A DNA stretch of 64,000 nucleotides, taken from contig NC_087069.1 of NCBI RefSeq assembly GCF_963678635.1, positions 5,127,472-5,191,471 on the forward strand, given 5' to 3'. Each line of letters opens with the position of its first letter. The stretch's first letter is position 1. Position numbers and translations under genes: made by a program. The notes beneath the pieces were generated by a model that worked only from the letters and a program-made list of their open reading frames with translations, was not told where the DNA came from and did not search any database. Below, piece by piece: positions 11,401 through 18,806 of the stretch. The stretch comes from Symsagittifera roscoffensis. Its lineage: Eukaryota > Xenacoelomorpha > Acoela > Convolutidae.

Positions 11401-11747
11401 ATTCAAACAACCGAAACCAGAATTACCCGAACAATCGATCAAGGAATAACTCATATAATAGATCGAACTATAACAGACCATACAGCAATTATCAAAATAG
11501 ATCGCGAAATAATTCACAAAACCGACATTCAAGTTATAATAATCGTTATAGAAATTATTCCCAATCACCACACCGGAATAATAATCACTATAATAACTCT
11601 AATAATCGTCATAGAAGCAGTACACCTAAACATCAAAGACAAATCAATCAAGTACAAGCTAACCCAGAAACAACATCAGACCCTCCAGGTATTGATGACA
11701 CAGTAACTGATACGTTACAACTCAATCAAATAAACTGTACATCATGA
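8421..11747 (+). CDS. gag: Gag polyprotein (1108 aa)
   Basis: ATG 8421 to TGA 11745-11747. Residues about 600-800 look like a Ty3/gypsy capsid (Retrotrans_gag type: LMVFTGTDPEYSVEDYLNAV, then GAAQKWFSVLPLEIKSNWKRF). A single CCHC zinc knuckle follows, C844-X2-C847-X4-H852-X4-C857. After it comes a ~220-residue Asn/Arg/Ser/Tyr-rich tail of RN/NR/YS repeats that is probably RNA-binding and disordered. The N-terminal ~600 residues are unusual: the first ~250 appear folded, followed by a Gln/Asn/Pro-rich segment. The protein is two to three times longer than a typical family Gag. The protease frame continues directly after the single TGA. Confidence 0.9.
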   Translation: MSSTHTPGDETPDDDEIFPFIVDADTDRGQHIFCQNLLVNLFEPGISPCKTEFPDVRIKRQIIDHYLKDICNITQQYGIYSIEFTSPNHNNRTYTIQTDDLDLQFSKVFSEYIKSIQYHNSQRANSIFTNEVFAIIYSYISILENEIQLTNVSPTETSKHLRVRHEITLLSSYLNIIKENFTKDDVSQHTKHDLQKILAWFIIDYFTHNIDLIAQARKNFRPQNSNDDTAITEQSDYVWDPEWSHPAFISFPQSISSQAIGTISYIRDYVRVIPLTIDATPLNYNTFLPDTQNNSLNSTVIHNENLNGTRNLTQQDIQTPSHFINEEIVHTTTTQQSISPIRPNLTTPRNTNLSQTQVTLQSTVKPSVAPKYSHMDYQTYRPTTIPSKSRKTFNKNNFADHNYNYTHPSKTNYQPRKNFSHNTKSRNWDNPMAPPNSVNFQTNLHPPQDRSENYPFFQQNKNKKQTSYQMDYLSSDDDFLQPDIFAPYTQEYRRQGIQKTRTNHRNFSPQPIDAQHQQPIQQQNLINTQSFQPIQQQNPMTAHSYQPSQMQNEIPLPYYLQQHEITRNQLSNFSQMPNAAESLQMTMNPYLMGGSSITSNKPLMVFTGTDPEYSVEDYLNAVTANLILNIGPEPINTPLHQNWIHRRTALIQTTLDGAAQKWFSVLPLEIKSNWKRFTQEFSKMFDSERNKQQQRVLCNEIRRLPNETIKQLAVRIETLVRKAYSLNTHDYKNTKMTEILMMTLTPQLRKIAIKKRASHPSSIREPDLDFRKLVDKLEQAEITMKLEETENLKLQYVNRIETTSTNINNIQESDTDLVEKITEILNIYEKNPNFKGKPSFKKWCNYCRRYGHSISECRQKQQDSQNKPQKYKEPNKSFYQYMKKDQNLPNKNVYSNNSSGKPLPNNTSYTRNQSPYNSSYRGRSPERRNTQNSSQNHYNRPNSRNNDSRSNSNTQRFVSRSNSQSRNNYYPNNQSRNSSYNRNRNYSYNRNRSYSNNRNQNYPNNRSRNNSYNRSNYNRPYSNYQNRSRNNSQNRHSSYNNRYRNYSQSPHRNNNHYNNSNNRHRSSTPKHQRQINQVQANPETTSDPPGIDDTVTDTLQLNQINCTS

Positions 11748-12674
11748 GATTCAGAAAGTGACACAGAAAACACTCTTTCTATCAATATGATAAAAGTCGA
11801 GAATGACTATGAATCTGTCATATATGAACAACCCTTATCATCACACATATATGAAAATCAATCAGAATTTCTTCAAAATTATTACACTACACCCATAAAT
11901 TCCACACCAACAACGCAAGAAACAAATGCAAAAAATACTACAAAACAACCCAATCAAAATGTCAAAACAAAATGCTTAAATACAAACCACATCTATCAAA
12001 ATATACAAAAAGAACAACCCAAAGAAAAAATCTGGACAATACCATTTCTCTTAGAAAGCCCAAGAAACAAAGAATTTCAACCACCAGACCTTGAAATCGA
12101 TTTTTTAATTGATTCAGGAGCAGAATCAAACATAATAAACATTCCCACATGGAATGAAATAAAAACTTTACACCCAAAGCTAACGCCTCTTGAAACCTCT
12201 AGTAAACTAGCAACAGCACAAGGATCAACATTGATAAACTACGGAAAAATCCAATTATTTCTCCTCCCCACCAGAACAATGGAGCAAAGTAAAATTCTAA
12301 ATAAGCCATTTAAACAAATATTCCATATCACTGATATTAAATATAATATCATTGGAATACCATTTATTTCAAAGTATATACCAACAATTAACATCCTAAA
12401 TAGTAAAATATTAATCAAAGATAAGTATACAAAAACAAAAGAAACATCCTTAACATTTTTTCAAAGATTAAATAAACAACCACCATTCTTTTCAAAATTC
12501 TATCCGATATTTAACCAACAAAGAAAACACCTGAAACCACTATCAGGAAACATCTATAATTTTTCAATTAAACAAGTTCACCAATATGATAAAGAACAAA
12601 ACAAACAAAAATTTTATATGTCAGATTTTGAATTCAAACCCATAAATTTTTCAAAATCACAATCTCTTCAATAA
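11748..12674 (+). CDS. Aspartic protease (Pro) in the gag frame after a TGA
   Basis: The frame is open from the base after the gag TGA to TAA 12672-12674, with the first ATG at 11787. A retropepsin active site is present as DFLIDSGAES (Asp at about residue 109 counted from 11787), followed by the expected IIGIPFISKY-like flap/C-terminal region. It would cleave Gag and Pol during particle maturation. Because it shares gag's frame with only a TGA between, expression by stop-codon readthrough is likely, as in gammaretroviruses. An independent start at 11787 is the alternative. Confidence 0.85.
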   Translation, partial: DSESDTENTLSINMIKVENDYESVIYEQPLSSHIYENQSEFLQNYYTTPINSTPTTQETNAKNTTKQPNQNVKTKCLNTNHIYQNIQKEQPKEKIWTIPFLLESPRNKEFQPPDLEIDFLIDSGAESNIINIPTWNEIKTLHPKLTPLETSSKLATAQGSTLINYGKIQLFLLPTRTMEQSKILNKPFKQIFHITDIKYNIIGIPFISKYIPTINILNSKILIKDKYTKTKETSLTFFQRLNKQPPFFSKFYPIFNQQRKHLKPLSGNIYNFSIKQVHQYDKEQNKQKFYMSDFEFKPINFSKSQSLQ

Positions 12675-13834
12675 AATATTTGAAAAATTCGAATTCAGAT
12701 ATTATTTCCTTACATGTTTATAACAACACACCTTACCAAGTAACATTACCTTTAGGACTTTTAGGATATTGTGAAACCAACGCCACAATATCACCAATAC
12801 ACGAAAAAGCCTATCGCGTAAATAATATACTTCAATTATTAGATATTTGTCAATCCACAATTCTTAATGAAGAATTATCAATAAATAACATGATAAGTAA
12901 TGAAAACAAAAATACGGATTATTTCACAAAAACTCCATATTTCAAACCTACATTCAACATCAGTAACTACACAGAAGACCAACAGAAATTTTTAACAATG
13001 TTTAATTTCCAACATTCACAAATAACACAAGACGAATTCGAAAAGTTAGCCAAACAGCTAATTAAATATTCATCAGTCTATGCAACATCAAAATTCGATG
13101 TTGGCAAAATCAGTTCATCACTACATCTCCCATTAAAACCAGACGCAGTTTTCAAAAAACAGAGAGCAAGTAAAGTACCAATTCACTTACATGATAAAGT
13201 AAACAGATTACTCGATATTTTAGAACAATACAACATTATATCACCAGTTAATAAAGAAGAACAACCAAAAGGCAACACATTTATCAACCCCGTTATCATT
13301 CTAGCTAAAGGAGAATCATTAAAAATCGTTCTCGACGCTAGATACCTCAATTCACTCATAGATGAATCAAAATGTAATTGGCCCATCGAACCAATACAAG
13401 TTATTTTAACAAAAATAAACGGCAAATACTTTACAACCGCCGATATGAATAGTGCATACAATCAAATGCCACTAGATGAACAATCACGACGTTTAACACA
13501 ATTTGTTATCGGAAACCAACAATATGAATTCAACCGCTTATTCTATGGAATATCCATAGGACCAGCAGCATTTTCAGCTTTTATGAGCAAAATTTTTAGA
13601 CCACTAATACTCAAGAAAAACGCAATCACCTATCTAGACGATGTTTTTATGCAATCACAAACAAAAGACGAAATGTTCGATGTTTTAGAAAAATATCACC
13701 AAATACTTCAGAACGAAAATCTGAAGGCAGCACCCGATAAATCACACTTCTTTTTGACAAGAGTTAAATTCTTAGGACATAACATAGAAAGAAAAACAAT
13801 CACTCCACTGAAATCACGCATTGACGCTATTTAA
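12632..13834 (+). CDS. pol: Reverse transcriptase, N-terminal part of pol, cut by an in-frame TAA
   Basis: The RT frame is open from 12632 and has no ATG before the domain, consistent with production as a frameshift fusion. Numbering from 12680, the catalytic Asp of FTTADMNSAYNQ is residue 255 and the YLDD box is 318-321, with the usual thumb-side FLGHNIER after it. The frame stops at TAA 13832-13834, but the same frame continues at once into the conserved end of the RT domain, so this is one gene with a single nonsense codon. It may be a recent disabling mutation, a recoded stop, or a base error. Confidence 0.88.
   Translation: MQTHKFFKITISSIKYLKNSNSDIISLHVYNNTPYQVTLPLGLLGYCETNATISPIHEKAYRVNNILQLLDICQSTILNEELSINNMISNENKNTDYFTKTPYFKPTFNISNYTEDQQKFLTMFNFQHSQITQDEFEKLAKQLIKYSSVYATSKFDVGKISSSLHLPLKPDAVFKKQRASKVPIHLHDKVNRLLDILEQYNIISPVNKEEQPKGNTFINPVIILAKGESLKIVLDARYLNSLIDESKCNWPIEPIQVILTKINGKYFTTADMNSAYNQMPLDEQSRRLTQFVIGNQQYEFNRLFYGISIGPAAFSAFMSKIFRPLILKKNAITYLDDVFMQSQTKDEMFDVLEKYHQILQNENLKAAPDKSHFFLTRVKFLGHNIERKTITPLKSRIDAI
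12644..12650 (+). promoter_or_regulatory. Candidate -1 ribosomal frameshift heptamer A AAT TTT
   Basis: The heptamer fits X XXY YYZ in the protease frame and lies in the 43-base overlap (12632-12674) between the protease frame and the RT frame. A -1 slip here enters exactly the frame in which RT is open. I could not identify a downstream stem-loop or pseudoknot with certainty. Confidence 0.45.
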
Positions 13835-16651
13835 AAACTTCAACCACCAACAAATAAAAAGAAAATCCAAGAATTCCTTGGAATGTTAAACTTTTTAAGT
13901 AAATATGTTTATAAAATGCAATTATATTTACGACCATTTTACAACATCCTTAGACAACAAAATAATTTTGAATGGAATACAGAACATCAAGCACGATTCG
14001 AAGAAATAAAGAAACTTTTAACTGAACAAATTTCAAACACAATTCCAGACCCTGATCAACCATTTTATGCAATGTGCGATGCTTCGAACTTTGGCATCGG
14101 CGCAGCACTATTACAATCACATAATGGTACAAATAAAATGAATCTGATATCAGCAAATTCCCGATTATTCACTCAAGCAGAGCTACGACTCTCAACTCTA
14201 ATGAGAGAATGTACAGCCATAATATATACACTGACAGAATATGAATTTCTGATACTTGGATCAAAACATCCCACAGTTTTATTCACAGACCATAAACCAA
14301 TCATTTTTCTTTTCACACAGAAATCTAATCCAAACCACCGTGTTTACAGATTTCAACTAATTCTAATGAAATTTCCAAACTTATATATAGTTTGGACTGC
14401 AGGAAAAAATCTTGCATTACCAGATACCTTAAGTCGAAATACACCACCTGAATTACTTACACGAAAAACAACAGTTGAAATACCCAAAAACATAAAATTC
14501 TACCTTGCAGAAAACGAAACATCACCCCGATTAGAATGCAAATATGCAGTGAAAACTGATATTGAACAATCACAAATAAATAATTTACAACATTTCCCAC
14601 TTTATTTAGATTGTCAAAATAATCATTATGAAGTTGACCTACTTGGAACATCAACTTTTAAACCAATTCCATATTCTCAATGGATAAAAAATAACACCCA
14701 ACAAAAACGAACAAAACAACACCAAACTAAAAAAGACCATTTTCCACTAATAGAAAAAGAAAATTTAACTGATAAAATAAATTTATCAGGACCACCAACA
14801 ACCGATTCCAAATACACAATAAATCAAGTTTTCGACCTCCATGACCCATTAGATACAACACCCTTATCTAAATTCGAAATTGAAAACATTTTTCTCCCTC
14901 CAACAGAAACAATTACAATTTCAACACTAAAACAATACCAAAATCTTGACCCAATAATTCGACAACTAAAATCATGGCACAAATATAAAACTAAACCTAC
15001 CAAAGCAGATTCAACCATACTAGGCAACAAGACACTCCTCCGATATTTTCGCAAATTTAATTACACAACAATTAATGAAACTACAGACCTTTTAGAGTAC
15101 AACTTAAACGAATCCACAGTCCCCTGTCTTCCTTTAAGTATGATTCTCATCGCTTTTAATATTTCACATACACAAAATATTAAAGGACATTCTGGATCAG
15201 AAAAAACATATTCAAATTTTATACAAAATTTTTACTTCCCAAATGCACCAATCTGGATAAAAGTACTATGCAATGATTGTATAGTATGTCAACTAAATAA
15301 ACCTTACCCAAATCAAAAACAAATAGCACAAAAACAAGATTTTAAAGGACAAAGTTTGTACTTTAACCACCGTATCTCATTTGATACTAAAGGCCCAATT
15401 TCACCCTCATCAGAAGGAAATTCCTACATTATGGTAATTGTTGACGCATTCACACACTATGTAGCACTTAACCCAGTACCACATTGTAACGCTTATTACG
15501 CATATACGACACTTTATGAACACTGGATAGCAAAATTTGGACTACCAGAAATTTTAGTCACAGACAACGGTACAGAATTCACAAATAATGAAATAATAAC
15601 ACTATGTCATTTATACAACATTAAACACAAACCACGTACATCTCATGCACCTTGGACAAACGGCTTAGTCGAAGGTATGAACCGTTCACTACAAGAATAT
15701 CTTAGATGTATCATCAACGGAAATGATACAAAATATACCGAATGGTCAGCAGATGTAAAATTATTTCCCTTAGCATATAACTCACAAATTACGACAACAC
15801 TAGGAATGTCACCATACGAAATGGTTTTTAACCAAAAGCCACGCAAACCAATAATGTTTACAGCAAATTCCCATAAAAACGCACAAGGTTATTGTAAACC
15901 AAATAAAGATTCAATTTGTTATAACCTACCTTTACATACACACGATGAAGATCATTTTCATCACCCACAAATTCTTAAATTAGCCTCCGGTACACACACC
16001 GAATGGATTTTAAATAGAGATAAGAAACACAATGAAATTTACCAAAACATAACAAAAAAGTTATTGCAAAGACAAAACATAAATGAACAAATCAATTCAC
16101 GTTTTACACCAGCTTCCGATTTAAAAATTGGAACATTTGTTCTGATACCTAATTTTAATACTCAAAAAGGAATTTCTAAAAAATTACAACCCCTCCGAAA
16201 AGGACCATACCAAATAATTGCAAGACCCACTGATGTCACATATAAAATTACCGACTCAAATAAAAAAGAAATCGTTCAGCATCGAAACAACCTATTACCT
16301 TACTACCCAAAAGAATACGCACTCCGCGAATTAACCCAATTATATTCTTTTACAGGATTAAAAATAGTTCAAAACGAACCACATCTGAAAAATACAGAAC
16401 AAAATAATAACCCCACCGAAAATCAAAGCACAAAACCAACCGCTACCAAAAACACTACAAAAAATCTAGACCATAAAGAATCCCAAAAGCAAAGAAAAAA
16501 TAGGAAAATGACAGAACAAGTAATACCCCAAGAAGAAATAGACAAATCAGAACATAGAAAAACAACAAGACTCCGAAATCAACCACGTAAAAACTACAAA
16601 ATGTTCATCCCCCAATCTAAAATATTAAAGAAAGTAGAATTTAAAAAGTAA
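13835..16651 (+). CDS. pol: RT C-terminus, RNase H and integrase (rest of pol)
   Basis: Same frame as RT, open to TAA at 16649-16651. Numbering from ATG 13883: RNase H acidic residues D66 (CDASNFGIG), E109 (MRECTAI) and D136 (FTDHKP). Integrase zinc-binding region has GHSGSEKTY and C463-X2-C466. The catalytic core has D501 (SFDTKG), D561 (VTDNGTEF) and E597 (GLVEGMNRS), a D-X35-E spacing typical of retroviral integrases. A GPY/F module (RKGPYQI) follows, then a hydrophilic Lys/Gln-rich tail without a visible chromodomain. All key catalytic residues are present. Confidence 0.92.
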   Translation, partial: KLQPPTNKKKIQEFLGMLNFLSKYVYKMQLYLRPFYNILRQQNNFEWNTEHQARFEEIKKLLTEQISNTIPDPDQPFYAMCDASNFGIGAALLQSHNGTNKMNLISANSRLFTQAELRLSTLMRECTAIIYTLTEYEFLILGSKHPTVLFTDHKPIIFLFTQKSNPNHRVYRFQLILMKFPNLYIVWTAGKNLALPDTLSRNTPPELLTRKTTVEIPKNIKFYLAENETSPRLECKYAVKTDIEQSQINNLQHFPLYLDCQNNHYEVDLLGTSTFKPIPYSQWIKNNTQQKRTKQHQTKKDHFPLIEKENLTDKINLSGPPTTDSKYTINQVFDLHDPLDTTPLSKFEIENIFLPPTETITISTLKQYQNLDPIIRQLKSWHKYKTKPTKADSTILGNKTLLRYFRKFNYTTINETTDLLEYNLNESTVPCLPLSMILIAFNISHTQNIKGHSGSEKTYSNFIQNFYFPNAPIWIKVLCNDCIVCQLNKPYPNQKQIAQKQDFKGQSLYFNHRISFDTKGPISPSSEGNSYIMVIVDAFTHYVALNPVPHCNAYYAYTTLYEHWIAKFGLPEILVTDNGTEFTNNEIITLCHLYNIKHKPRTSHAPWTNGLVEGMNRSLQEYLRCIINGNDTKYTEWSADVKLFPLAYNSQITTTLGMSPYEMVFNQKPRKPIMFTANSHKNAQGYCKPNKDSICYNLPLHTHDEDHFHHPQILKLASGTHTEWILNRDKKHNEIYQNITKKLLQRQNINEQINSRFTPASDLKIGTFVLIPNFNTQKGISKKLQPLRKGPYQIIARPTDVTYKITDSNKKEIVQHRNNLLPYYPKEYALRELTQLYSFTGLKIVQNEPHLKNTEQNNNPTENQSTKPTATKNTTKNLDHKESQKQRKNRKMTEQVIPQEEIDKSEHRKTTRLRNQPRKNYKMFIPQSKILKKVEFKK

Positions 16652-17478
16652 TTTTAAACTTTATACTTCACAATCTTGAAACCTCCGTAACATTTTTCAT
16701 TTCCATTTTTCAAAATAACATGCTCACAAGTACGCAATAATTCTAGTTCAAAATAGACCAATAGGATTCATCCAATCCGCCACTTTCTCTAACTCAAACT
16801 AAGATCAATTAGACGAATAATCTAGAACTCCAGGCACATCTCTAACTATAACTTTACAACCTCCAGGTCAAAAATAAGCAAACCACTCCAACTTGACAAC
16901 TAAAATAAATATCACCATAATACCATACCCCTCCCTTATCTAATAACCCAAAGATCAACAATATTTCCCCAACTCAGACCACGAATACCCCCAAAACAAA
17001 TTTGATAACTTAGCCTAAAGTAACAAAATGAACATTTTAATTAGCCTAAAGTATAAAAATCTCACCATACCCCGGATCATTTGACAAACAAAAATAAAGA
17101 AAAAGACGACCTCCCGATCACCATAAAAATTGCCCCCAACAATTTTTTCCAAAACTCAACCCACTTGTCAAAAAACTAATAAATAATTCGACCACACTTG
17201 AAAATCGCCCCAAACAGCAAAAAATATTCGACCAAAAGATCATTTCTTAAATGCTCTTCTCTCAAACAGTTGCTCAAATACTTATAAATTCTAAACATTT
17301 TTTTTTCAATACTTGAAGCCTTTATAATATTTCTTTTTGATATACTTGAATCTTTTCTAATAATCCTAATCATTTTTTGTAACATTTTTTTAATTTTCTA
17401 CACTACTCTTGAACTATTCCTTCAACTTTCCAAAACCCTTGAATATATTCACAGGTACGATTCATACAACTTGTCTAA
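16652..17478 (+). other. Non-coding spacer between pol and the env region
   Basis: About 830 bases with the element's A/C-rich + strand but with stops in all frames. It may hold splice signals for subgenomic RNAs. No hairpin or repeat stands out. Confidence 0.4.
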
Positions 17479-17667
17479 ATGATACGAACAATTTTCAGTA
17501 GAACTGATATTTTTTTATTATTTGTAATTTTCATAGCATTCTTATCATCCCTCATTTTGACCATATGTAAATGTATAAAGAAAGCAATCCTCACATTTGC
17601 CCTAGCAACAATCCTTCTAATTCTTTTTTTGGAAGAATATTATAATAAACACAAATTTTCTCACTAA
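17479..17667 (+). CDS. Small two-segment membrane protein ORF
   Basis: 62 codons from ATG 17479. Two hydrophobic stretches (IFLLFVIFIAFLSSLILTI and a second rich in Ala/Leu/Ile) are split by a short Cys/Lys loop (CKCIKKA), so it looks like a hairpin membrane protein. It directly precedes the ATG-less ORF at 17676 in another frame. I do not recognise a family. It could be a viroporin-like accessory protein or an exon supplying a leader to the next ORF. Confidence 0.4.
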   Translation: MIRTIFSRTDIFLLFVIFIAFLSSLILTICKCIKKAILTFALATILLILFLEEYYNKHKFSH

Positions 17668-17675
17668 AGTATTAA

Positions 17676-18806
17676 TTCAAAAAACTATCAAAAATTGCTA
17701 CCCAACAGTCACAGAGTCAGTCTTCACCGACATCATCCCAAGATAACCCAACACCACCTTCAACTACTCAAAATTCTCAAACATCTACACGAATTTCTTT
17801 TCAAGATAATCCATACACTTTTGAAGAACGGCACGCTCGTTTATCTGAACCACTAGAACCAGTTCAACGACAAGCATCTCTAAGTGAACCAACATATAAT
17901 CTTTACCCAACACTACCACAAGAACTAAGTAGAATACGAAACCTTAGTCAAAACCAAAACCCAACAGAAATAAATAGACAAATTATACATCCTCGACGAA
18001 ATAGAAATTTTCAAACTCCCCGAGTTCATTTCGAAATACCTCAATCACCATCACAAACCACTCCAGAAAACACCACTGGTATCACACCAGAAACTCCTAC
18101 ACTTTTTTCACAACGAAGCACTTCAAGCCTACCCTCAGATTACTTAGGTTCAACACCAACATCTGAACAAGCACGAGAAAATCCTTTTAACCCCCCAAAC
18201 CTAACATCACGACTGCCATATTGGACTACACATTCATTCACACAAGGTGAACCAAATTTAGTCAATGACCCCATAGACATTTCTACAGATACAACATCTT
18301 CATCACTACCCGAAACATTATCACTCCCATCAACACCATCAATTAGTCAAATCTCACCGACACCTTTTAACTTAACTTTTCCAAACAACCTCGACGCAAG
18401 ATACCAAGAACAATCATTAACAAATATTCCTGTAAGATTAGATTGGAATACATTCACAGCACCTCCACCATTATTTGGACAACATCAAGAAAGTAACCGC
18501 CTTCATAACTGGGCACTTAATAGATTACAATATCGCCAAGATATTCACAACGATATCCGTGATCACAATATTCAAATACTCCAACAAAACAGTTTACAAT
18601 TAAAGTTTGAAATCACAGTTAAGTTAAACAATATTACACAACATCCCTACCCATTAAACCCACCTAACATAACAGCTCAATCACTACCACCACCGTTTAT
18701 AACTACTGAAGTAATATATAAATACGACAGATATACCAAAAACACAATTGGTTACATTACATTTTATAACCCATACTCAGGATTATCATACACATGTATA
18801 TTCTAA
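17676..18806 (+). CDS. Long ORF with no ATG upstream of env
   Basis: Frame open for 376 codons between TAA 17673-17675 and TAA 18804-18806, without a single ATG. It shares the element's codon bias. The N-terminal two thirds is Ser/Thr/Pro/Gln-rich and probably disordered, and holds NLYPTLPQEL, a YPxL-type late-domain match. The last ~120 residues look folded (VRLDWNTFTAPPPLFG, then IYKYDRYTKNTIGYITFYNP). The stop overlaps the env start (ATG 18794) by 13 bases. Lack of a start suggests synthesis from a spliced RNA (AG sites at 17707-17708 and 17719-17720 are candidates) or recoding. No known family recognised. Confidence 0.6.
   Translation, partial: FKKLSKIATQQSQSQSSPTSSQDNPTPPSTTQNSQTSTRISFQDNPYTFEERHARLSEPLEPVQRQASLSEPTYNLYPTLPQELSRIRNLSQNQNPTEINRQIIHPRRNRNFQTPRVHFEIPQSPSQTTPENTTGITPETPTLFSQRSTSSLPSDYLGSTPTSEQARENPFNPPNLTSRLPYWTTHSFTQGEPNLVNDPIDISTDTTSSSLPETLSLPSTPSISQISPTPFNLTFPNNLDARYQEQSLTNIPVRLDWNTFTAPPPLFGQHQESNRLHNWALNRLQYRQDIHNDIRDHNIQILQQNSLQLKFEITVKLNNITQHPYPLNPPNITAQSLPPPFITTEVIYKYDRYTKNTIGYITFYNPYSGLSYTCIF

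Noticed and set aside
11095-11706. 203-codon ORF in another frame of gag
   Set aside because: A shadow of the Asn/Arg-rich gag tail; its Ile/Thr-rich composition follows from the repeat codons.
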